Below the pieces are notes generated by a model. It was given only the letters and a program-made list of their open reading frames with translations. It searched no databases and had not been told where the DNA came from. Position numbers and translations under genes: made by a program. A stretch of DNA of 64,000 nucleotides from Heligmosomoides polygyrus polygyrus. Its lineage: Eukaryota; Nematoda; Chromadorea; Rhabditida; Heligmosomidae. Positions 22,670-32,259 of the stretch are shown here, in pieces; the stretch's first letter is position 1, and every line of letters begins with the position of its first letter. Location: positions 86,346,408 to 86,410,407 of the forward strand of contig OX377202.1 of NCBI GenBank assembly GCA_947396885.1. The letters are read 5' to 3'.

Positions 22670-22975
22670 TGCTCTTCGTGAGCGTTCGTGGTGCTCTTCG
22701 TGACGTCTGTGTCTTCGTTGTGCCCTTAGGGAACGCCGTCCGTGCTCGGTGTATGTGTTCCTGCGTTCCGTGAGCTCTAAGCGAGCATCTCGTGGCCTTG
22801 TTGCTCTTAGTGAGCGTCTACGTGTTATCCGGGCTCTTAGTGAGCGTCTCTAGCTCTGCGTGAGCATCTTGGGCTCCTGCTGGCTCTTCGTGAGCGTTGT
22901 GGTGTGCCTTTAGCTCTTCGTGAGCGTCTCGTGGCCTTGTTGCTCTTGGTGAGCGTCTCGTGATTCTGTACCTTC
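22670..22975. repeat. Imperfect tandem array of GCTC-TTCGT-GAGC units
   Basis: About ten irregularly spaced units of the form GCTCTTCGTGAGCGT, or variants with TTAGT or TGCGT in the loop, occur over 300 bp. Each unit is a 4-bp stem hairpin. On the - strand the array keeps an open Arg/Ser/Ala/His-rich frame (22818-23078), which is a by-product of the repeat and not a convincing protein. The array abuts the foldback starting at 22994. Confidence 0.65.
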
Positions 22976-22993
22976 CCAGAAGCGGGCGAGTCA

Positions 22994-24710
22994 GGAGGGT
23001 GACGGACGTTCTGCCTGAAAGCGGCGCGGGCAAAGACGCGGGACAGTGCCTGCGGAGCCAATTAGCGTCGACTCGCACAGTGACACCCGCCGCTTCGCGC
23101 TCAGCCAGACAGCCCTCGCCGCGGAGGCGATTGTGACCCAGGCAACCACGGGAGCCCGCAGGTAGACCAGATTTTGTGTGATTACAATCGATAGAGGGAT
23201 AGGAGGCTCAGACGGCTTGCATTGGCAGTCCAGAAATTGGGATTGATCTGAACCCTACCATCTCCTATATCAGAATTTCGAGCTCTATTGAATGAGACAG
23301 GAAAGAATCTTGCCTCAATAACCCTTACAGCTATTTTTTTCTCGCGCTTTTAACTTTCGTTAAATATCAGTTTTTATTTATACCAGAATTAACTACGAGG
23401 CATGCTTCCAACCTACTGATGTGAACTATACCATCTCCTGTATTAGAATTTCGATCTCTATCGAATGAAGTAGAAATTATCCTGTCTAGATAACCCTTAA
23501 AGCGCATTTTTTAGGCGTTGTTTAATTTTCGCTAAATATCGGTTTTTATTCACATATATCATGAATAAATGCGACACTTGCTTCGAGGCGAAAATTGCAC
23601 AAGGATTCCTATTAGATAGATGAGAGATCTTTTAACAGAAGTTTAAAACGTTAGTTTCAACATGACATCTCTTTAGCATTTCGTAACTGATTTTTCCATG
23701 GAACTTTATAATACACACATCATATATTTCGAAAAAAAAAACATTAAATAGGTGGTTTTTCAAATCTAAAGTTCACCGAGAATACATTTCATCACACAAT
23801 ACTTAAAACTGTCCGTTCAGTCGTTTGTGGCTTCTAGCAGTTTTTTGACCTCGAGTTCCACAGGCAGTGTACCTGCATAGCCAATGTCTCCTCCCCAATT
23901 AACGAGTTAGGAAACACTGATGAAATGCTTTAAAAAAACTGGGTACTTCGGTGTTCTTAGGAGATCCACTGACTATCAAATTGATCTCGTTGGGCAATTT
24001 CAGACTGTGAACATGCGCTACGCAATTAAGGACCCTAATGTCGTTTTCAAAAAGGTTGAGCACTTGTGGTGCTCTTAGAAAATCTCTCGTCTATCTAGTT
24101 ATATTCCTCGCGCGATTTCAGCCTGGAAGCATGCCTGGCAATTAATTCTGATATAAATAAAAACTGATATTTAACGAAAATAAACAACGCCTAAGAAGTC
24201 GCCTTAAGGGTTATTTAGACAAGGTAATTTCTAGCTCATTCGATAAAGATCGAAATTCTAATACAGGAGATGGTAAAGTTCACATCAGTGCCTGGAAGCA
24301 TGCCTCGTGGTTAATTCTGATACAAATAAAAGTTGATATTTAACGAAAGTTATTTAACACGCCTGAAAATATTTGTTTAACGGATATTGAGGCAAGATTC
24401 TTTTCTGGCTCATTCGATAGAGCTCGAAATTCTAATATAGGAGATGGTAGGGTTGAGATCAATCCCAATTTTCGGACTGTCAATTCAAGCCGTCTGGGCC
24501 TCCTATCCCTTTATCGATTGTAATCGCACCAAATCTGGTCGACCTACAGGCTCCCGTGGTTGGCTGGGTCAGCATCGTCTCCGCGGCGAGGGCTGCCTGG
24601 CTGAGCGCGAAGCGGCGGGTGTCACTGCGCGAGTCGACGCTAATTGGCTCCGCAGGCACTGTCCCGCGTCTTTGCCCGCGCCGCTTTCAGGCAGAACGTC
24701 CCCCTCCCGA
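22994..24710. mobile_element. 1.7-kb foldback element with tandem blocks in its arms
   Basis: The left arm (22994-about 23580) and right arm (about 24130-24710) are inverted copies. Outer parts are GC-rich (GACGGACGTTCTGCCTG; GGACAGTGCCTGCGGAGCC). Inner parts contain two tandem blocks each with ACCATCTCCTATATYAGAAT and TTTCGTTAAATATCAGTTTT. The 550-bp centre has stops in all frames. No transposase was found and no target duplication is clear. The stepped arm structure is typical of foldback transposons. Confidence 0.7.
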
Positions 24711-25760
24711 GTCAGGAGACCCGCGTGTACGTTTCATTTGCGGCATCCTCGTTTCATCCGCAGCATTCTCGTCAGCGCCTCGTCGTCGGGTCCTCGCGAA
24801 GGCATCTCGTTCAGAAAAATAGGGTGAGCCGGCGTATCCTGTAGTAAGGTTGTCGACGATAAGCTTTGGCTGTTTGTGAGTTTCCTAGGGTGATCTACGC
24901 CTCGTGGTAGCTAGGGCGTCTTTAGTCGCATCCCTGCGTTTCAGTGGGTCTGTCGGTGTTCGCTAGGACATACTTTCTGTTGAAGTGTTCTTGTTTGTTC
25001 TGGTTTTTGTGTTGTTTGTTGATAAAGTTTTATTAAATCGAGACGTTGATCGAAGAGTGTCCGTGATTATCGGTTCTATCGATTACCAAACTTTAATCTT
25101 AATTTCACCCGGCCCTTACATCGTTGGTAACATTCTTGGTGGAGCGCTATGCATTCTTCTTCCACGAGAGAGTGAAAGTGACTAGCGTTATGCACGTGCA
25201 CTAAGCTGTGGGTCAAAACCTGCCCTGATTTCTGCATATGAACAGTACCGTGTAAAAGAAAAGTGCAGACTAAGGTAATATACCAAACAGATTGGGCTCT
25301 GTGCTCATGGTTTCTACTAAGTTGTGTGACTATTCGAAAGCATTTTCTCTTGTATACCCACCATTAGCTAGAGAGTGTCATGAAATGCGCCTACCAATCA
25401 TTGCATACTCCTTGACATCTGTCGTCTCCTCAACCTCTTTTCGCTCCGCCTGCGTTGACTGATCAGGTTCTCTTGTGGAGACCTTCTTCTCTTCTAAATA
25501 TCATGGGATTAGGAAAAATCACGGCACCGATCAATTCCAGATGATATACCAGATGTGGCAGGCGAACATTCAAACTAATTTAGCATTTCCATTGGCAAAT
25601 GCTAAGTCCAAGGAGTTTGGTATTGCATTAAAAGGGGTCTCGTTTGCATTTTGAGGTTCTCGGTTAAGAGCGACGACGGGAGGACTGTTCCCGCGTTGTT
25701 CACAACTGCAGCGGAAATGAGGTATGGCATGGAAAATAACAGGCGTCCGCTACGAGTTGT
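24711..25760. other. Stretch with no recognisable gene
   Basis: This is the flank of the foldback. Short open frames at 24985-25185 show no domain. Sequence at 25766-25800 (GCCCCGTTTATACTTACATCG) is an orphan left end of the TAA MITE family seen at 18.17 kb. Confidence 0.4.
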
Positions 25761-25930
25761 GTTTGCCCCGTTTATACTTACATCGCCGCGCGACACGACT
25801 CAATCGAAGCGATGCGTCCCATCACATCACGCTGTTTTGGACGACGAGGAGCACCCCGAACAACCGGCGCCACCGTCGACACCGTTACAACGGATCCTGA
25901 AAATCCGGTTCGCCCACACTTCTGTGTCAC

Positions 25931-26330
25931 TTGTCCCACTGGACGTCCCCAGAAGAAGACCTTTTGCTGCGCCAGTTTATGCGCTACTGGCATGCCACGT
26001 GGGGTGCTGGTGGTCGCTTCGTATGCGACCATTCTAATAATTTCGGAACGCGGACAACGAACTTCGTTGAAGGGTTTCACAGTAGCTTCGAAGGGCGTTT
26101 CCTACTGGCACCCCTGCTATGGCAGCTCTATTATAGTTTTTAGCATCACAGTTAACTATGGCCAAATCGCAGGTCCTGCCTATAGCAAATGGGGAAATGG
26201 CGAAAAGATATATCCGAAGTCGCGAAGCCTGCAGCCAAAATGAAATACACGATGGGATGAGACGCTTCAGACAGTTCCTCCAGGCAGCTGGTCGCCCACC
26301 TACCACGAGAGTGCAAGGGTCACCTTGATA
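25931..26330 (+). pseudogene. Possible MULE-type transposase C-terminal fragment
   Basis: Frame 25931-26143 contains RYWHATWGAGGRF followed by FGTRTTNFVEGFHSSFEGRF. The pattern R-T-[TN]-N-x-x-E-G-F-H is typical of the region after the DDE domain in Mutator-like transposases and in related nematode proteins. The following 200 bp continue the homology in other frames (KWGNGEKIYPKS). The catalytic part is missing. The identification is from a short motif only. Confidence 0.4.
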
Positions 26331-27826
26331 CCTTAGCCAGCAACCTTGCCCACTGGTTAGCTCTAAATGTGTCCCCGTCCCCTCGTTGAACTCCTCTGAA
26401 GAGCCCTACGCATGTTATCCTGCCCATTCCGTGAGGAAACTGTTAGCACACTTGCCTTTGTATCCAGGTATATGCTTGCTCACAAATGTAATCTCATGCT
26501 TCACACGATTCAGTTGTTTTCATTTGTATGTTGCCATTTGTACTTCATACGCTTTGATAAAGAGTGTTTTATCTCAAAAGACAAGTTTCAAACATGTTTC
26601 TAAACATCCTGCATAAACTCAGTGACCATTGTGGCACAGTGTATTTCCTCAGTGATATCACCAACAGTACGATTGGTGTTGAAACCACACTATGATGAAA
26701 CGCCGGTCGTGCAAATCGCTCAAGAAACAGCATGTTCCCACGCGAGACGATACTGCACGCGAAATAGCGGAGAGGCAGCGAGAGGTGGCAGACGCGCTGC
26801 AAAGCGACGTGACTCAGCAGTGGCGCTCAGAAAATTTTGAACAAGTTACTTGCGCCTTATGAGCTCCAAAACAACTTACTTGCGCCTTTAGACCTCGGAA
26901 AACAAGTTACTTGCGCCTTATCCCTCGCGGCTAACTAACTTGCAAGGTTGCACCTAGGAATTCTAAACTAGCACGCAACTAACTGCAGTGCAAGCTTGCA
27001 AGAAGCTTTCACTCAAGCTAATGTTTCGCGACTAAGGTTGCGTACTCGTCCTCACACGCGGCGTGAGCGGTCGTGCGCTATATCTGTTCAATCCAGAACG
27101 GCGTCACTCCGCCGACGCTGCTCTGCCAAGGCAGACAGTCCTGCCCCTCCTTCTGTCACCTTCCTTATTTCCTCTCTCTCTGTATATGTGTGTTCCGTCC
27201 GTCCGTCGCAACTGGAGTGGGGGCACGCATACGTACTGGCCATACTGAACGGTTGATGGTGCTCAACAGCGGCCCGAAAAGGAACGGACAAGTTTCTGAT
27301 GCCCCACACTACGGAACGAACGCCAAATACCTAGCGCCAGAGAGTTTCTGACGGGATGTCAAGAGAACACCAGGACACCCACCAACGTGTTTGTTGGACT
27401 TGGCGTTGATCACTGACTTGGCGAGCAAGTCAGTTATCAACGCGACGACAGGTGCCTTCCTTCTTTACACCATAATAGGACTATTTTCATAAGTTCCTTG
27501 GATTAGACTGTTGCTATTAAAAACAAACGTTTGAGAATGAAGGTTAACATTAGAGATTAGTGAAGACCTGATATGTGATAGACTTGTGCTTCAAGAAGGA
27601 GAAACTTATTATAAGGCAGTGCAAGTCGGAAAAGGTGCCATTTGAGGATGAGGAGAGAATGCTGGCCCGGCCAGAAATACCCTCGCTTCCACTCTAGGCT
27701 TGCACCACATAGTATTGTTTAGTAGAAAGCAAACTTCGAGTTTCATTTTTAGCAAAATTTGGCCGTCGGAATTCGTTATGCTATCGTTTATTTTGTTACC
27801 GTTTATTAAATTTTCACAAAGGTAAA

Positions 27827-28020
27827 AGACGAAGGTCTATGTGAACAAATACACTTATAGTTTAAATCTATACTAGGTTTATGCTAGCAGGAGGTTACCT
27901 ATGATTTACAGGGTCTTCGTTTAAGACGAAGGTCTATGTGAACAAATACACTTATATTTTAGATCTAAACTAGGTTTATACTAGCAGGAGGTTACCTATG
28001 ATTTACAGGGTCTTTGTTTA
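27827..28020. repeat. Two tandem 97-bp units
   Basis: AGACGAAGGTCTATGTGAAC begins at 27827 and again at 27924. The two units differ at a few positions only (TATAGTTTAAATCT against TATATTTTAGATCT), which suggests a fairly recent local duplication inside the TIR element. Confidence 0.85.
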
Positions 28021-28148
28021 ACTTACATGCGACATCTTGTCTAGCCTGCAGCAGCTTACGAATGACTAGCAGAGGTCTTTGTGTAACTTACATGCTGCGT
28101 TTATGCTAGCCTGCAGCAGCTTACCAATGACTAGTTTGAGGGAATCTA

Positions 28149-29033
28149 CCAGACTGTCCAATAATTCCTGTCCGAAAATTTTCAAAATTCTATAATTTTC
28201 CTTAGAAGTGTTATCAGGCAAGTGTAAAAACCTTCTAGAAGATTCTCCAGAGTTCCACGCTAGGGGTATATAAGGCGCAGTCGCCGCGTCTAGCTACCAG
28301 TACAAGCTAAAATGGACGAAGGTCGAATTCGTACGTTCGTGTACTACGAGTGGCTGCTGGGCAACGACACGGGCACCGCGGTCGCCAACATCTGCAGAGC
28401 GTGCAAGGAGGATGCAGTGTCCCAACGCACAGTCAGACGCTGGTTCAATCGTTTCGAGAGCGGCGACACGAGCCTCGAGGACAGGGAACACCCGCTGAAG
28501 ATCATGCTCTGCTGCTGGTGGGACGCCAAGGGCATGCTGTACTTCGAGCTGCTCCCGCACGGCAGGACGGTCACCGCCTCCAAGTACACCGATCAGCTCG
28601 AGAAACTAGCCGCCGCCATCTGAGAAAAGCGTCCCCGACGGGCCTCGGTCCACCTGCTGCAGGACAACGCGCGCACCCACGTGGCGAAGGAGACCCAGCA
28701 GAAGTTAGCGACGCTCGGCTGGGAGACGGTTGCCCATCCGCCGTATTCACCGGACCACGCCTCCTCCGACTACCACTTGTTCCGCCCGCTGAAGCACCAT
28801 TTGGCCGGAAGGAAATTTACCAACTACGACGACCTCAAATCCGACATCGCGGACTTCTTTGAGTCGCAGCCCCCGGAGTTCTGGGCGAAGGGCATCGGCG
28901 ACCTGCCCAATCGATGGGACACTGTTGTGGATAACTGTGGTGATTATATTGTTGATTAGACTTGCTTTTCAATAAAGTTGAAAAAAAATTAAGAATGGTG
29001 AAATTTTCGGACAAGAATTATTGGACAGCCTGG
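28149..29033 (+). mobile_element. 885-bp mariner element, internally deleted
   Basis: The inverted ends CCAGACTGTCCAATAATTCC and GGAATTATTGGACAGCCTGG-type sequence are flanked by TA (28147-28148 and 29034-29035). Comparison with the host element's other copy shows a clean TA insertion site. A TATA-like TATATAA (28266) precedes the transposase start. The usual length is about 1.3 kb; about 0.4 kb is missing between the HTH and catalytic halves. The element appears non-autonomous but well preserved at its ends. Confidence 0.9.
28312..28959 (+). pseudogene. Mariner transposase with internal deletion and one stop codon
   Basis: Residues 1-60 hold the paired-like HTH DNA-binding part (RTFVYYEWLLG, then RTVRRWFNRFESGDTSLED). 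It then jumps to MLCCWWDAKGMLYFELLP, so the linker and the block with the first catalytic Asp are deleted. A TGA at 28621-28623 interrupts the frame, which continues in phase. The second Asp (LLQDNARTH) and the third (HPPYSPDHASSDYHLF) keep the D34D spacing. The sequence ends at TAG/TTGATTAG after VDNCGDYIVD. It cannot encode an active transposase. Confidence 0.9.
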
Positions 29034-29288
29034 TATTACCTGCATGCAGCTTGCAAGTAACTTGTTCAAAATTTTCTGAGCGGGGACCGTCAACCGTCAC
29101 AGTCACGCGGTTACACACAATTGCGTACTTGCACTCACTGACTCACGTAATTGTGCACACATTTCCAAGTCCACTGCAAATGTCAATTGAAGCAGCAGTA
29201 TCCCAGCCCACTGCGATCAATCGCCGATTTCGAGAGCGACGCGATCTGACGCTGAACGGAGCGGTTAGTCGCGTGTTCACACGATTTA

Positions 29289-29451
29289 GGCTTGTGTTAT
29301 ACTCCCGCAGGAGCATCTGCGGACGCACGGGAATCGCGCCGGGATCCCGTGCGTCCGCTGACCAAACGCCGCGCCCCGCCACGCCGGCCGTCCGCGGTAC
29401 ACCCGTCCGCGGACGTCCTGCGGATGCTGCCGCGGGAGTAGAACACAAGGC
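29289..29451. mobile_element. GC-rich MITE
   Basis: The inverted ends GGCTTGTGTTATACTCCCGC and GCGGGAGTAGAACACAAGGC lie next to TTA/TAA bases. The interior is palindromic around GGATCCCGTGCGTCCGC. It lies head-to-tail with another MITE at 29457-29586. The target duplication is ambiguous by one or two bases. Confidence 0.6.
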
Positions 29452-29456
29452 TAAAA

Positions 29457-29586
29457 GGCCCTACTTCTGCGGCGTTGCCGCTGCCCTATTCTTAACCATA
29501 GGGTAGGGACGCAAAGCTCGTCGCTGGCGGAGTCCCTCCTTCACTATAGCAGCGAGCGGCGTTGCCGCAGAAGTGTGTGGGGGACC
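29457..29586. mobile_element. 130-bp GC-rich MITE
   Basis: The ends CTTCTGCGGCGTTGCCGCT and AGCGGCGTTGCCGCAGAAG are inverted. The right end GGGGGACC is followed by TTA. The termini resemble the outer arms at 4.1/4.93 kb (CACTTTTGCGGCAAG), so these are probably distant members of one MITE group. Confidence 0.6.
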
Positions 29587-29995
29587 TTAACCACCGACAG
29601 GGTGGCGTCAAGGTGGAGCGGCGCAATTAATCAATGCTGTATCGCGAAACGAAAGTCTTTATAACATTGTGGAAATGTTGAGTTCGCCCGCATTGGGAGT
29701 AGAACTCCGCTGAACCGACTTGAACGAGCTATTGACTAGGGTTCAATGGTCCTAAACATTTTCTTCCTTGGATGCGGCATTCCCTCGAGCCGAAGCAAGC
29801 GCAGCGCGGTTCGTACATCTTTCCTTCCATTCATCCAAACCACTCACTGTCGACTAGCGTTGTCTGGAAAGCGCAGAACACTGCGTTATCGGTCGTGTAG
29901 CCACCACAACCCATTGTATGTACAGGTTTAATGGGTGTTCAAGTTACGTCAACGACGAACCACCAGGATGGTTTGCGTAATGCCATGCTTTGTCC

Positions 29996-31600
29996 TCATT
30001 CTTTATCCTTATCCGCTATGATGCTTAGAAACTTGCCCCTTTTCGTGGGTTCTTCCTTGGAAGTCTTCAGCACAGGGATGAGTTCTCCACGCTTAATTGG
30101 CGGTAAGCGATCGTCCTCACTGCTTCTCATCAACGTTTTATCGCGTTCTAAAATAGAAATTTGTCGGCTGATTTTGAACTCTATATTCTGTCTCTATCCA
30201 TCTATTCTGCACCACAAACGGCTATAAATAGAAAGGTATTCAATTATTGAATGTTGGAAGCGACGCCATGCTTCTATCCCATGCCACATCCATCGTCTTA
30301 AATACTATCGTAGACAAGCAAAACCGGCTCTAGTTCACCGTTCCCCAGAGGCTCGAAATCTTCCTCAGCTTAGAATGTGAAACTAAGGGTAACACTGAGT
30401 AGCGTCTAGCCATTCAGTAACGTTCTAGAAAGCTTAGCCTTCAGAACGCGCCACAAATTTTGCTTCCGCTCATTATTTCGAGTATACACTTCACCTACAC
30501 AATACTTGGAGGAATCGTATGTAGAGATCAGAATTCAATTTTTTTCTTTCCTTAATTAAGTACTGATACTAATATTATATTACTACGCTGTATTTGAAAC
30601 TCAAACTAAATAATATTAATAAATTCACTGCATGATAGACTGTGAAGTCTCCAACTAAAATCGAGTCCTGTTCAAGAGGTGAATTGCAAACGTATCTGAA
30701 ATTTAATCCTGCTTCACGGGCATCCCTCATCACCTACACATTCATAATTCAGACATGATTCCCTCGAACAGAATGCACAATCAGCAGGAATAAGGCACAA
30801 GAACTTATCATCATTTCACTGCTTACCATTGTTGTGGTGAAAGGAATATCCTATTATATAAATATTCGGATAATTCAATCGAATAATTGTTCAAATAGTC
30901 GAATATTCAACATTTCTAGATTTTCGAATATTCGTTCGAATTCAAATATCAAACGTTTTAAAAAGCCAAATATTCATTCGAATTCGAACATCGAAAGAAA
31001 GCCATATTAGAGTATTATTCGAAAATCGGATATTTCAACTTCATTCGAAAATCGAATAATCTTATTCGAATATCGAAAAATTGATCAGCGAATAAAATCG
31101 TTCGTTCATTCATTCGATAGCATTTCTCAAAAAGCACAACTATACTGCTCACCATCGTTACTTAACTACTAAAAGTAGAATGCGCGGCGCATCACAAGCG
31201 GATTGCCGCACGCAAATATTAACACCTTCTCTGGTGCAAAATAACACTATTCTCTAGGTTAAAAGAAAAGTCGCGGCACAAGTACACACATGTGGCACGT
31301 AAATTTGCAAGAAAATTTTCTTAAAATAAAGCTCACTGGTTTTCTGCACATCGTCCTCTGGGCCAGTGAGTCGTGGCAACTTCGTAACGGACACACTGTG
31401 TTCTTTGAGGATGCCTTAACAGCGACATTTAGAACCGGACCACTATGTGGTGAAAGTACTTCTTTCGATGAAAGTTTCTTCAGCGCTTCTGGCTCAAGAA
31501 GTTTTCCAATTGTTGCTACGTTTATAGAGCGAGACGATGACATAACAGAGTACATGTCGCGAAAGCGAACAGCAGGGAGTGCGGGAGCATTCTGCTGCTC
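29996..31600 (-). CDS. Possible host gene end: three exons with a 30-nt microexon
   Basis: The proposed - strand exons are 31600-31337 (88 codons), 30368-30339 (10 codons) and 30187-29996 (63 codons plus TGA). All junctions are phase 0 with GTGAGC, GTGAAC donors and AG acceptors. The first exon reads PALPAVRFRDMYSVMSSSR, then KLLEPEALKKLSSKEVLS. The last reads NIEFKISRQISILERDKTL, then GELIPVLKTSKEEPTKRGKF. An ATTAAA poly(A)-type signal follows about 80 nt after the stop. I recognise no family. The last exon is the best supported; the microexon is tentative, and the 970-bp intron holds a TTCGAA-rich block. Confidence 0.4.
30855..31110. repeat. TTCGAA/AATATTCG simple-repeat block
   Basis: Low-complexity sequence built from ATTCGAATATTCG variants. 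Similar blocks occur at 44630-44862 and 47738-47985. No fixed period is obvious here. Confidence 0.8.
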
Positions 31601-31957
31601 CTACCGTAGTCAGCGCAGCCAATCACGGCATCGATCGAGCACGTTTCCTTGCCTCTGTGGCTGAACTCTGACCGTCCCATCGCGGGAGATTACGCTGTGT
31701 GCTCCGCCTTCTCCGAAACCCCTGCTGTGGCGACTTCGCAACATGTACTGATAACGGCTTTTAGTAACTAAACAGAAAATAGTCAAAAAAGTAGAAAATA
31801 TTCTAAGTAGAAAAAGTATAAAAAGCATGAAAAGCAAGGCATACATCCTTGCTTCGTAGATGATATTTGTTGACGAAAAATTGTGTTCTGCAAACAACAG
31901 GGAACCAACACAACGTTTTTCTACTCTTATACTACGATATTCATATTTGTGCTCAGT

Positions 31958-32103
31958 TTAACCAGAGGTTCGAGGAAACCCACTCTTTTCCTTGGTCTCG
32001 CCACCTCGAATGTTCGACATGCTGATGGAATGGTTGTCCTCCGTCCACATCTCGTTGCCGGCTTTGTTCAGCTGCTCCAAACTGCCGCCGAGCTTAACAT
32101 TGG
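31958..32103 (-). CDS. Possible terminal exon of an unidentified host gene
   Basis: The - strand frame from about 32103 to the TAA at 31958 reads KLGGSLEQLNKAGNEMW, then NHSISMSNIRGGETKEKSGF. It has coding-like composition and no low complexity. The acceptor (GATAAG) is weak. The frame's only donors are in a phase that does not match the exon at 31600, so this may end a separate transcript. It lies 150 bp from the hAT element at 32260. Confidence 0.35.
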
Positions 32104-32259
32104 ATCTTTGGTATTGATCTTATCGATCAGTACTAATCAATTCAATCAGGGATTTTTGAAAGAAACTGCAATTCCGATTTTCTAAACCACTTCTTTGTAA
32201 AAAAAATCTCTTTTAACACTACTATAATCTGCAGTGTCAAGTTAGTCTGTTGCTGCAAC

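Larger units (their letters stand above)
26826..29080. mobile_element. TIR element (28-bp ends), copy 2, carrying a nested mariner
   Basis: This has the same ends as 18674-21158 (GCTCAGAAAATTTTGAAC at the left, CAAAATTTTCTGAG at the right) with subterminal AAGTTACTTGCG repeats, in reverse orientation. Without the mariner (28149-29033) it would be about 1.37 kb. The flanking dinucleotide is CG on both sides, not TA. The block CAGCAGCTTACGAATGACTAG occurs twice before the mariner, as at the left end of copy 1. A 97-bp tandem duplication lies at 27827-28020. No transposase is encoded apart from that of the nested mariner. Confidence 0.7.

Noticed and set aside
22670..22975. CRISPR-like array
   Set aside because: Units are short, irregular in spacing, with no unique equal-length spacers, and the context is a eukaryotic genome.
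22818..23078. Arg/Ser-rich protein
   Set aside because: It is the translation of a short tandem array, which keeps frames open by repetition.
25812..26243. 143-codon + strand gene
   Set aside because: It has no domain, overlaps frames that contain the MULE-like motif, and begins next to an orphan MITE end.
28350..28862. 170-codon + strand gene
   Set aside because: It overlaps the mariner transposase in another frame. High GC at third positions keeps the alternative frame open.
31290..31664. 124-codon + strand gene
   Set aside because: The - strand frame in the same place has better protein character and a phase-consistent splice model.
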